From Bacillota bacterium (lineage in GTDB: Bacteria > Bacillota > Clostridia > Clostridiales > Clostridiaceae): a DNA stretch of 6,756 nucleotides. A program made the position numbers and the translations under genes. Position 1 is the first letter of the stretch. Each line of letters opens with the position of its first letter. Shown one piece after another: positions 1-4,938 of the stretch. The notes under the pieces were generated by a model, which saw only the letters and a list, made by a program, of their open reading frames with translations, was not told the DNA's origin and made no database searches. The stretch covers positions 1-6,756 of the forward strand of contig JAJYBA010000088.1 in assembly GCA_021779235.1 (NCBI GenBank), given 5' to 3'.

Positions 1-732
1 AAAGCTAAGGAAAGTGGAGCAATAGCATTGTTTGATGAAAAGTATCAAGAGGATGTTAGAGTAGTATCTGTTGGAGAGTATAGCAAGGAACTATGTGGTG
101 GTACTCATGTAAGAAATTCAGGGGAAATTGGATTATTTAAAATTTTATCAGAAACTGGGGTAGCAGCAGGAGTTAGAAGAATTGAAGCCACAACTGGTAG
201 TAAATCTATAAAATATGTAGAAGATAAAAATAATTTATTAAAAGATATTGCTAGTACATTAAAATGTTCAGAAAGAGACATAATAAACAAACTACAAACT
301 CAATTGGCAGAATTAAAAGATAAAGAAAAGGAAATAATATTTCTAAAGGGCAAATTAGCTAGTTCTTCAGTAGATGAAATTTTAGATAATATTAAAGATG
401 TTAAAGGCGTTAAAGTGATTTGTGGTACTGTAAAAGATATAGATGGAGATGCTTTGAGAGATTTAGCTGACAAACTTCGAGATAAACTTGTAGATGGTGT
501 AGTTGTACTAGGAAGCAATGCAAATGATAAAGTACAATTTGTTGCAATGGCATCTAAGTCTGCAATAGATAAAGGTGTACACTGTGGAAAAATAATTAAA
601 GAAGTTGCTAAAATCGCTGGTGGCGGTGGTGGTGGTAGACCTGATATGGCCCAAGCAGGCGGCAAACTTCCAGAAAAATTAGAAGAAGCTATAGATAATG
701 CATGCTCTATAATTGAAACATTGGTAAAATAG
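1..732 (+). CDS. alaS: Alanyl-tRNA synthetase, C-terminal part (5' truncated by window edge)
   Basis: The frame is open from base 1 to the TAG at 730–732, so these 243 codons are the C-terminal part of a protein that normally has about 880 residues. AlaRS charges tRNA-Ala in the cytoplasm and clears mischarged Ser and Gly. Residues 1–22 match the end of the editing domain (GAIALFDEKY then VRVV). Residues 31–36 read LCGGTH, whose Cys32 and His36 are the second half of the editing-site zinc motif, followed by GVAAGVRRIEA. A charged helical, probably coiled-coil stretch spans about residues 70–120. The C-Ala domain follows and carries the hallmark six-glycine run at residues 207–212 and then RPDMAQAGG. 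The start and the catalytic domain lie outside the window. The TTG at 28 is only an internal Leu codon, not a start. No frameshift or missing motif is visible. Identification is by family motifs and is very secure. Confidence 0.97.
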   Translation, partial: KAKESGAIALFDEKYQEDVRVVSVGEYSKELCGGTHVRNSGEIGLFKILSETGVAAGVRRIEATTGSKSIKYVEDKNNLLKDIASTLKCSERDIINKLQTQLAELKDKEKEIIFLKGKLASSSVDEILDNIKDVKGVKVICGTVKDIDGDALRDLADKLRDKLVDGVVVLGSNANDKVQFVAMASKSAIDKGVHCGKIIKEVAKIAGGGGGGRPDMAQAGGKLPEKLEEAIDNACSIIETLVK

Positions 733-761
733 TATACTTTTTGTAAGAGTTGTTTTATAAT

Positions 762-788
762 ATAGTTAATAAGAAGTAATTTAACTAT
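762..788. repeat. Small AT-rich inverted repeat downstream of alaS
   Basis: ATAGTTAA at 762–769 and TTAACTAT at 781–788 form a perfect 8-bp inverted repeat around an 11-base loop, 30 bases after the alaS stop. It lacks GC pairs and has no following T-run, so it is not a convincing terminator. It may be a weak 3'-end hairpin or chance in AT-rich DNA. Confidence 0.3.
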
Positions 789-868
789 CGTTAGCATGTA
801 ATTATGGAACTTATTGTAACTAAAAAAAACTGTACTATATTACCAATTAATTTCCTGATATACTTAGA

Positions 869-877
869 TGGTATAAT
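869..877 (+). promoter_or_regulatory. Extended -10 promoter element for ireB
   Basis: TGGTATAAT gives a perfect -10 hexamer (872–877) preceded by the TG of an extended -10 at 869–870. No good -35 hexamer sits 16–18 bases upstream, which extended -10 promoters tolerate. Transcription would begin around 884, leaving a leader of about 34 bases before the ireB ATG at 918. A second, weaker candidate just upstream is TTGTAA (814–819), 16 bases, TATATT (836–841). Confidence 0.55.
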
Positions 878-900
878 TTACAGTGTTTAGCCTATGATGA

Positions 901-909
901 GGGAAGGGG
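901..909 (+). promoter_or_regulatory. Ribosome binding site that fixes the ireB start at 918
   Basis: GGGAAGGGG ends 8 bases before the ATG at 918. An in-frame ATG at 894 lies upstream of this site and has no purine-rich sequence at the right distance, so the later ATG is chosen. Confidence 0.7.
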
Positions 910-917
910 TGTATAGA

Positions 918-1175
918 ATGGATAACAATCAAAATACAGTCCAATTTGATTTTGTAAAAGACAAAAAAGATTTAACAAAAACTATATTGACTGACGTATA
1001 TAATTCACTTATAAAAAAAGGCTATAACCCAGTAAATCAAATGGTAGGATATTTAATTTCTGGAGATCCAACATATATAACGAACTACAATGGAGCAAGA
1101 GCGTTAGTAAGAAAGCTAGAGAGAGATGAAATATTAGAAGAAGTTTTGAAATCTTATCTAGACATAAAAAAATAA
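918..1175 (+). CDS. ireB: IreB family regulatory phosphoprotein (UPF0297/DUF965)
   Basis: An 85-residue protein, close to the usual 85–90 of the UPF0297 family. The family core is plain at residues 33–54 (KKGYNPVNQMVGYL, then SGDPTYI), followed by YNxAR at 57–61 and the ERDEILEE helix at 68–75. In Enterococcus faecalis, IreB is a small dimeric cytoplasmic protein phosphorylated by the PASTA kinase IreK, and it negatively controls cephalosporin resistance. A role in PASTA-kinase cell-wall signalling is inferred here from homology. The N-terminal TVxF segment keeps Thr7, which aligns with a reported phosphosite, while the position equivalent to Thr4 is Asn. The start at 918 is preferred over the in-frame ATG at 894 because of the ribosome binding site. 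The gene has its own promoter candidate, and its stop codon lies inside an intrinsic terminator, so it can be monocistronic. The family call is very secure; the physiological role in this organism is less so. Confidence 0.93.
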   Translation: MDNNQNTVQFDFVKDKKDLTKTILTDVYNSLIKKGYNPVNQMVGYLISGDPTYITNYNGARALVRKLERDEILEEVLKSYLDIKK

Positions 1176-1202
1176 AATGCCCATAGGGGCATTTTATTTT
1201 TT
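1167..1202 (+). terminator. Strong intrinsic terminator overlapping the ireB stop codon
   Basis: A perfect 16-bp inverted repeat pairs 1167–1182 with 1187–1202 around an ATAG loop. Its core is AAAATGCCC/GGGCATTTT and its outer part is A6/T6. On the + strand the GC-rich top is followed by ATTTTTT, a classic intrinsic terminator. The complementary A-tract on the 5' side means it could also stop transcripts coming from the other strand. The last two Lys codons and the TAA of ireB are part of the 5' arm. Confidence 0.88.
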
Positions 1203-1206
1203 AAAA

Positions 1207-1234
1207 TTATCAAGCTTTCGGAATGAAATATGAT
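1207..1234 (+). promoter_or_regulatory. Candidate promoter for ruvX
   Basis: TTATCA (1207–1212, 4 of 6 consensus bases), a 16-base spacer, then TATGAT (1229–1234, 5 of 6). It lies directly after the ireB terminator and would give a leader of about 60 bases. It is a moderate match in AT-rich DNA, made more plausible because the terminator upstream implies that a new start is needed. Confidence 0.35.
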
Positions 1235-1299
1235 GCACAGTAGTGCGGGTGATGATTTGTACTATAGATTAATTAGGCTATAATTAAAGGAGTATGTGA

Positions 1300-1719
1300 A
1301 TGAGGATATTAGGATTAGATGTTGGAGACAGAACAATAGGAGTAGCTGTATGCGATCCACTAGGATTAACAGCACAAGGTATTACAACAGTTAAAAGGAA
1401 AAATGAGGTTCTGGATATTGAAGAAATTGCAAAAATATGCAAGGAATACAATGTAGAAAGCATAGTGTCTGGACTTCCTAAAAACATGAATGGGACTATA
1501 GGACCACAAGGTGAAAAGGTTCAGCATTTTTGCGAAAAGCTTAAGGAAACCTTGAATTTACCTATAAAAATGTGGGATGAAAGATTAACTACAGTAGCTG
1601 CTAATAGAGCAATGCTAGAGGGTGATCTATCTAGAGCAAAAAGAAAAAAAATTGTAGACAAAATTGCGGCTACATATATTTTGCAAGGATATTTAGACAG
1701 TTTAGGTACTCGTCTATAA
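1300..1719 (+). CDS. ruvX: RuvX/YqgF family RNase H-fold nuclease (putative pre-16S rRNA nuclease / Holliday junction resolvase)
   Basis: 139 residues, the normal family length. The RNase H-like fold is marked by LGLDVGDRTIGVAVCD at residues 4–19, IVSGLPKNMNG at 55–65, MWDERLTTVAA at 91–101 and KKIVDKIAATYILQGYLD at 116–133. The candidate metal-binding acidic residues are Asp7, Glu94 and Asp120, all present. Family members have been assigned to 5'-end maturation of 16S rRNA (E. coli YqgF) and to Holliday-junction cleavage (RuvX), so both activities remain possible here. Acts in the cytoplasm as a soluble enzyme. The ATG at 1300 has AAAGGAG at 1286–1292, 7 bases away. It sits in the common Firmicute order ireB–ruvX–DUF1292, but a strong terminator separates it from ireB. 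No oddities in sequence. The family call is very secure; the physiological substrate is not decided by sequence. Confidence 0.95.
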   Translation: MRILGLDVGDRTIGVAVCDPLGLTAQGITTVKRKNEVLDIEEIAKICKEYNVESIVSGLPKNMNGTIGPQGEKVQHFCEKLKETLNLPIKMWDERLTTVAANRAMLEGDLSRAKRKKIVDKIAATYILQGYLDSLGTRL

Positions 1720-1727
1720 ATTCTGTG

Positions 1728-1756
1728 TTGACAAAATTTGGAATTGAAATTAAGAT
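1728..1756 (+). promoter_or_regulatory. Candidate promoter for the DUF1292 gene
   Basis: A perfect -35 TTGACA (1728–1733), a 17-base spacer, and TAAGAT (1751–1756, 4 of 6) lie 8 bases after the ruvX stop. The start point near 1763 leaves about 27 bases before the ATG at 1790, enough for the AAAGGGG site at 1775–1781. DUF1292 may still also be read through from ruvX, because no terminator lies between them. Confidence 0.45.
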
Positions 1757-1789
1757 ATCATTAATTATAATTTGAAAGGGGAAAATAAA

Positions 1790-2047
1790 ATGGATAACAA
1801 TGTTGAAACTATACTATTAAACGATGAAGAGGGAAATGAAGTAGAGTTTGATGTGCTAACTAAATTGGATATTGAAGATAAAGAATATGTTATAGTTGCA
1901 CCAACTGGCGAAGAGGATATTGATGCAATTGCACTAAGAATTGATAAGGATGCAGATGGTAACGATATTTTAGTTACTATAGAAGATGATGAAGAGTTTG
2001 AAATGATTTCAGAAGCTTATGAAGCAATTTTTTCTGATGAACTTTAA
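1790..2047 (+). CDS. DUF1292 (YrzB-type) small acidic protein of unknown function
   Basis: 85 residues, typical of the DUF1292 family, which is found next to ruvX in many Firmicutes. The family pattern is visible: an N-terminal I-x-L-x-x-E-E-G-N-E-x-x-F-x-V-L stretch (residues 8–23), then KEYVIVAPTGEEDIDAIALR (31–50) and an acidic C-terminal segment with EDDEEFEMI at 65–73. The protein is extremely acidic: 14 Asp and 16 Glu against 3 Lys and 1 Arg, a net charge near -26. There is no signal peptide or membrane segment, so it should be cytoplasmic. No biochemical function is known to me and none is proposed. The ATG at 1790 is chosen because AAAGGGG ends 8 bases upstream; the in-frame TTG at 1772 lies before that site. 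TAA is followed at once by an in-frame TAG. Its first four residues, MDNN, and their 12-base coding sequence are identical to those of ireB, probably by chance. Confidence 0.9.
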   Translation: MDNNVETILLNDEEGNEVEFDVLTKLDIEDKEYVIVAPTGEEDIDAIALRIDKDADGNDILVTIEDDEEFEMISEAYEAIFSDEL

Positions 2048-2070
2048 TAGTATTTTAGAAAGAAAAGTAA

Positions 2071-2100
2071 TTAGTTAAGTCACAAAAGTGGATTATTAAC
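2071..2100. repeat. Hairpin-like repeat, copy 1 (downstream of the DUF1292 gene)
   Basis: This 30-base segment matches 2701–2730 at 23 of 30 ungapped positions. It centres on CAC-AAAA-GTGG and is flanked by TTAAG and TTAA. Continuing to 2102, TAGTTAA (2072–2078) can pair with TTAACTA (2096–2102) to close an outer 7-bp stem around an internal loop. No T-run follows, so it is a poor terminator by itself. Confidence 0.5.
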
Positions 2101-2124
2101 TAGTAGCCTGTTTTCTCAGAACTA

Positions 2125-2135
2125 AATGATTATCA
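2125..2135 (+). promoter_or_regulatory. Candidate Fur box upstream of fur
   Basis: AATGATTATCA matches the 11-base centre of the classic 19-bp Fur box (GATAATGATTATCATTATC) exactly; across the full 19 bases aligned from 2122 about 12 positions agree. It is followed by TTGACAATATCAT, which adds further A/T-rich half-site-like bases. It ends one base before a perfect -35 hexamer, where a bound repressor would block RNA polymerase. Autoregulation by the downstream Fur is the obvious reading, inferred from position. Confidence 0.55.
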
Positions 2136-2136
2136 A

Positions 2137-2165
2137 TTGACAATATCATAATAAAGTATTAAACT
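2137..2165 (+). promoter_or_regulatory. Candidate promoter for fur (and rnj–ylbF-family operon)
   Basis: A perfect -35 TTGACA (2137–2142), a 17-base spacer, then TAAACT (2160–2165, 4 of 6). The predicted start near 2172 leaves a leader of about 58 bases before the ATG at 2231. The Fur-box-like sequence at 2125–2135 abuts the -35. Confidence 0.5.
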
Positions 2166-2230
2166 TAAACTATAGTAAATGTAATTAACATTGATGGGTC
2201 AAATGATAGTTGTAGAAAAGGGGTATATAT

Positions 2231-2683
2231 ATGTCAAAGTTATCTCCTGAGAGCATAGAAAGTTTAAAGGAAACCTTAAAACAAAAGGGATATAAGCTTA
2301 CTCCGCAGAGGAGAGCTATTTTAAATGGAATAATTAAGAGTGAAGGTAGCCACCTTACTGCGGAAGAACTATATGACTTGGTTAAATCTGACTGTCCGGA
2401 AATAGGTCTTGCTACAATTTATAGAACAGTTCAACTTTTAGAAGAAATGGGTGTAATTCGAAAACTGGATTTAGATGATGGCTGCAGTAGATATGAACTT
2501 AACCATGAAGACGAGAACCATCAACATCACCACCTAATATGTACTCGTTGTGGTAAAGTATTAGAGGTACAGGGAGATTTACTTGAGGAACTAGAAACGA
2601 TTGTTGAAAAAAAATACAAATTTAAGATTGAAGATCATAGTCTAAAATTCTATGGTGTTTGTGATAAATGTGTAGATAAATAA
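2231..2683 (+). CDS. fur: Fur family metal-responsive transcriptional regulator, most like ferric uptake regulator Fur
   Basis: 150 residues, normal for the family. The N-terminal winged helix includes YKLTPQRRAIL (residues 21–31), LTAEELYDLV (42–51) and the recognition-helix stretch EIGLATIYRTVQLLEEMGVI (57–76), then SRYELN. The dimerisation domain has the His-rich segment around 97–101 with HHHLIC, structural-zinc cysteine pairs Cys104/Cys107 and Cys144/Cys147, and His136. EIGLATxYRT, HHHLxC and FKIxDHxLxFxGxC resemble Bacillus subtilis Fur more than PerR or Zur. The residue aligning with the PerR oxidation-sensing Asp (GKIVDFH in PerR) is Glu112 here, which also fits Fur. Fur normally binds DNA with Fe(II) as corepressor and shuts iron-uptake genes. 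A Fur-box-like site lies in its own promoter. The ATG at 2231 follows AAAAGGGG (2216–2223) by 7 bases. Membership in the family is certain; Fur over PerR is a strong inference. Confidence 0.9.
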   Translation: MSKLSPESIESLKETLKQKGYKLTPQRRAILNGIIKSEGSHLTAEELYDLVKSDCPEIGLATIYRTVQLLEEMGVIRKLDLDDGCSRYELNHEDENHQHHHLICTRCGKVLEVQGDLLEELETIVEKKYKFKIEDHSLKFYGVCDKCVDK

Positions 2684-2700
2684 TTAAAAGATTTAGCTTG

Positions 2701-2730
2701 TTAATTAAGCCACGTCAGTGGATTTTTAAT
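2701..2730 (+). repeat. Hairpin-like repeat, copy 2 (downstream of fur), possible weak terminator
   Basis: Similar to 2071–2100 at 23 of 30 positions. CCAC (2710–2713) pairs with GTGG (2718–2721) around a GTCA loop, and TTTTT follows at 2723–2727. The short stem with a T-run could cause partial termination or pausing between fur and rnj, which would uncouple their levels. The stem is too short to call a full terminator. Confidence 0.45.
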
Positions 2731-2746
2731 ATACACAAAATAAGAG

Positions 2747-2756
2747 AAAAGGAGGG
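2747..2756 (+). promoter_or_regulatory. Strong ribosome binding site that fixes the GTG start of rnj
   Basis: AAAAGGAGGG ends 8 bases before the GTG at 2765. No in-frame ATG lies nearby, and homology to RNase J (the RIIPLGGLNEIGKN motif) begins right after, so GTG is the start. Confidence 0.75.
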
Positions 2757-2764
2757 TAGTATTT

Positions 2765-4432
2765 GTGCGTAAAGAAAGAGATAAACTTAGAATTATTCCT
2801 CTTGGAGGATTAAATGAGATAGGAAAAAATTTAACTGCTATTGAATACAAAAATGATATTGTTGTAATTGATTGTGGTCTAAAATTTCCTGATGACGAAA
2901 TGTTAGGTATCGATATTGTAATACCTGACGTAAATTATTTAGTAAAAAACAAAGAACGGGTTAAAGGAATATTTTTAACTCATGGCCATGAGGATCATAT
3001 AGGTGCTTTGCCATATGTTTTGAAGCAAATCAATGTACCAATATATGGTACAAAATTAACACTAGGTATAGTAGAAGTAAAGCTCAGAGAACATGGATTA
3101 TTGAGTGTTGTACAAATGAACTGCGTTAAAGCACGTGATGTTGTTAAACTCGAAAATGTATCTATAGAATTTATTAGAACTAGCCATAGTATAGCTGACT
3201 CTGTAGCTATTGCAGTACATACTCCTCTTGGAATAGTACTTCATACTGGTGACTTCAAAATAGATTATACTCCAATAGACGGGTCAGTTATTGATTTAAC
3301 ACGTTTTGCAGAACTAGGCAAAAAAGGAGTTATTGCAATGCTGGCAGATAGTACTAATGTTGAGAGACCAGGATATACTATGTCAGAAAGTACAGTTGGA
3401 GAGGCTTTTGAAAAAATATTTTTCGGGGCAAAAGGTAGAATTATTGTAGCTACCTTCGCTTCTAATATCCATAGAGTACAGCAAATTGTTACTGCTGCAA
3501 GTAAGTATGGTCGTAAAGTTGCTGTGTCCGGAAGAAGCATGGAAAATATAGTAGCGGTTGCTACGGAGCTTGGCTATATTAAATTTGGAGAAGGTGTATT
3601 AATAGAAGTAGATTCCATTAATAAGTATCCAGATGATAAAATAGTTCTAGTAACTACTGGAAGTCAAGGAGAACCTATGTCAGCTCTATCTAGAATGGCT
3701 GCATCAGAACACAGGAAGGTTAATATTATAAAAGGTGATACAGTTATTATTTCAGCTACACCAATACCAGGAAATGAAAAATTAGTTTCTAAGGTGATTA
3801 ATCAATTATTTAAGAAAGGTGCTGACGTTATATACGAGGCATTAGCTGATGTACACGTATCTGGGCATGCTTGTCAAGAAGAATTGAAATTAATTCATAC
3901 CTTGGTTAAGCCAAGATTCTTTATTCCAGTACATGGCGAATATAGGCACCTAAAACAACATGCAGAATTAGCTGTAAAATTAGGACTTCCAGATAGTCAT
4001 GTTTATATTGGGGATAATGGTGACGTAATAGAAATCACTAGAGATTCTATAAGAAAAAGCGGCACAGTTGTGTCAGGCCAGGTATTCATAGACGGCTTAG
4101 GGGTTGGAGATGTAGGTAATATTGTTCTTAGAGATAGAAAACATTTATCTCAAGATGGAATACTTACTGTAGTTGTAACTATAGAAAAAGAAAGTGGAAA
4201 TGTAGTTGCAGGTCCAGACATTATTTCAAGAGGATTTGTATATGTAAGAGAATCCGAAGATTTAATGGGTGAGGCAAGATTATTAGTGAGAAATGCATTA
4301 AGGCAATGTGAGGAAAACCATGTTACTGAATGGGCTACTATAAAAGCAAACATAAAAGAAGTTTTAAGGAATTTCTTATATGAGAAAACAAAGAGAAAGC
4401 CAATGATATTACCAATAATTATGGAGATATAA
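2765..4432 (+). CDS. rnj: Ribonuclease J (5'-3' exo/endoribonuclease, metallo-beta-lactamase/beta-CASP)
   Basis: 555 residues, the same length as B. subtilis RNase J1. RNase J degrades and matures RNA in the cytoplasm, with 5'-3' exonuclease activity favouring 5'-monophosphate ends and also endonuclease activity. The metallo-beta-lactamase core starts with RIIPLGGLNEIGKN (residues 9–22) and holds the zinc motif HGHEDH at 73–78, His141 in RTSHSIADS and Asp163 in HTGDFKID. A beta-CASP insert (about 210–360) follows, with SGRSMEN and TTGSQGEP. Then come His368 in VSGHA and the last zinc ligand His390 in PVHGEYRHL. The C-terminal domain runs from about 450 to the end. All catalytic residues are present. 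The start codon is GTG with a strong AGGAGG site. It follows fur by 81 bases and precedes the ylbF-family gene by 22 bases, so cotranscription with the latter is very likely and with fur plausible. Whether a second paralogue exists cannot be seen. Confidence 0.97.
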   Translation: MRKERDKLRIIPLGGLNEIGKNLTAIEYKNDIVVIDCGLKFPDDEMLGIDIVIPDVNYLVKNKERVKGIFLTHGHEDHIGALPYVLKQINVPIYGTKLTLGIVEVKLREHGLLSVVQMNCVKARDVVKLENVSIEFIRTSHSIADSVAIAVHTPLGIVLHTGDFKIDYTPIDGSVIDLTRFAELGKKGVIAMLADSTNVERPGYTMSESTVGEAFEKIFFGAKGRIIVATFASNIHRVQQIVTAASKYGRKVAVSGRSMENIVAVATELGYIKFGEGVLIEVDSINKYPDDKIVLVTTGSQGEPMSALSRMAASEHRKVNIIKGDTVIISATPIPGNEKLVSKVINQLFKKGADVIYEALADVHVSGHACQEELKLIHTLVKPRFFIPVHGEYRHLKQHAELAVKLGLPDSHVYIGDNGDVIEITRDSIRKSGTVVSGQVFIDGLGVGDVGNIVLRDRKHLSQDGILTVVVTIEKESGNVVAGPDIISRGFVYVRESEDLMGEARLLVRNALRQCEENHVTEWATIKANIKEVLRNFLYEKTKRKPMILPIIMEI

Positions 4433-4454
4433 TTTATTTTTAGGAGGTATTTTC

Positions 4455-4805
4455 ATGAATATTTATGATGATGCGCATGAATTTGCTAAAAAATTAAAAA
4501 AATGTCCAGAAATAACTCAGTTTAGAGAAATAGCAAATAAAATTGCAGCAGACGAAAATAGTAAAAAAATGCTGGCAGATTTTAGAAAAGTTCAAATTGA
4601 AGCTTATACGCAGCAAATGCAAAGTGGAGAAATGAAAAAAGAAACCTTAGATAAATTACAAAATTTAGGTTCTGTAGTTTCTTTAAACCCTGACGTAGCC
4701 AAGTATTTTCAAGCAGAAGCAGCATTTGGAACTATGTGGGATGATGTGATGAAAATACTAAATGATGCAATTGGAGTAGATTTATCATTTGGTATGAATG
4801 AATAA
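4455..4805 (+). CDS. YlbF/YmcA-family (DUF964) small helical protein, YheA-like
   Basis: 116 residues, typical of the family, and predicted almost entirely helical with no signal peptide or membrane segment. The recognisable core is NIYDDAHEFAKKL (residues 2–14) and ADENSKKMLADFRKVQ (32–47), then a Gln-rich helix with QQMQSGEM. This looks closer to B. subtilis YheA (UPF0342) than to the RicA and RicF proteins that bind RNase Y. It has a single cysteine (Cys17), so the cysteine sets that ligate Fe-S clusters in the Ric complex are absent. No enzymatic motif is seen and the function is unknown. The ATG at 4455 follows AGGAGG (4442–4447) by 7 bases. It lies 22 bases after rnj and is almost surely on the same transcript, which suggests a link to RNA decay (inference only). 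TAA is followed by an in-frame TAG. Confidence 0.88.
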   Translation: MNIYDDAHEFAKKLKKCPEITQFREIANKIAADENSKKMLADFRKVQIEAYTQQMQSGEMKKETLDKLQNLGSVVSLNPDVAKYFQAEAAFGTMWDDVMKILNDAIGVDLSFGMNE

Positions 4806-4814
4806 TAGACTTAG

Positions 4815-4843
4815 TTGACTTTTTTGCAACATAATATTAGAAT
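4815..4843 (+). promoter_or_regulatory. Candidate typA promoter, upstream of the leader terminator
   Basis: TTGACT (4815–4820, 5 of 6), a 17-base spacer and TAGAAT (4838–4843, 5 of 6) make the best-balanced sigma-A-type promoter match in the window. The predicted start near 4850 is upstream of the terminator hairpin at 4861–4892, so that hairpin would lie in the typA leader RNA. Confidence 0.55.
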
Positions 4844-4860
4844 AAGTATAGTTAATGCGG

Positions 4861-4892
4861 AAATTGGATACTTCAAGACGTATCCAATTTTT
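4861..4892 (+). terminator. Intrinsic terminator between the ylbF-family gene and typA, possibly a leader attenuator
   Basis: AAATTGGATAC (4861–4871) pairs perfectly over 11 bp with GTATCCAATTT (4880–4890) around an 8-base loop, followed by a T-rich tract (TTTTT then GTTTG). It can end the fur–rnj–ylbF-family transcript. Because a good promoter match lies just upstream, it may also act on transcripts heading into typA. Confidence 0.82.
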
Positions 4893-4930
4893 GTTTGTGT
4901 AAAATCTATAAACTTACGAAAAAAATTGGA
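4883..4930 (+). other. Alternative pairing between the terminator 3' arm and the typA ribosome binding site
   Basis: TCCAATTTTT (4883–4892) is complementary over 10 bp to AAAAATTGGA (4921–4930), which includes the first bases of the typA GGAGG (4928–4932). The intervening loop is 28 bases. This pairing and the terminator stem use the same 3' arm and so cannot both form. It is seen directly as complementarity; any regulatory use is inference. Confidence 0.4.
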
Positions 4931-4932
4931 GG
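4928..4932 (+). promoter_or_regulatory. Ribosome binding site that fixes the typA start at 4939
   Basis: GGAGG ends 6 bases before the ATG at 4939. An in-frame ATG at 4933 touches the site directly and is too close to be used. Confidence 0.75.
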
Positions 4933-4938
4933 ATGAAT

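Noticed and set aside
619..636. Run of GGT/GGC codons that looks like a simple repeat
   Set aside because: It encodes the conserved glycine stretch of the AlaRS C-Ala domain and is a normal family feature.
300..797. Long open frame on the - strand opposite alaS (165 codons)
   Set aside because: It is antisense to a well-identified alaS segment; its Pro run is the complement of the C-Ala glycine codons. No ribosome binding site or family motif.
1235..1246. GCAC-AGTA-GTGC inverted repeat upstream of ruvX
   Set aside because: Only a 4-bp stem without a T-run or a partner element; not enough to call an operator or terminator.
1279..1284. Perfect TATAAT with TTGTAC 16 bases upstream, just before ruvX
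   Set aside because: Transcription would start around 1291, inside or after the AAAGGAG ribosome binding site (1286–1292), so the RNA would lose it. Probably AT-rich coincidence.
1744..1771. TTGAAA-16-TATAAT just before the DUF1292 gene
   Set aside because: The start would fall within the AAAGGGG site (1775–1781). The TTGACA-17-TAAGAT pair at 1728–1756 has a workable leader and is preferred.
4847..4856. TATAGTTAAT shared with 761–770
   Set aside because: A 10-base AT-rich match with no similar flanks; expected by chance in such composition.
4855..4902. A 15-codon reading frame (ATG at 4855, TAA at 4900–4902) spanning exactly the typA leader terminator, resembling a leader peptide
   Set aside because: It has no ribosome binding site and would begin only a few bases after the predicted transcription start. 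The codons show no run of a single amino acid. Most likely chance.
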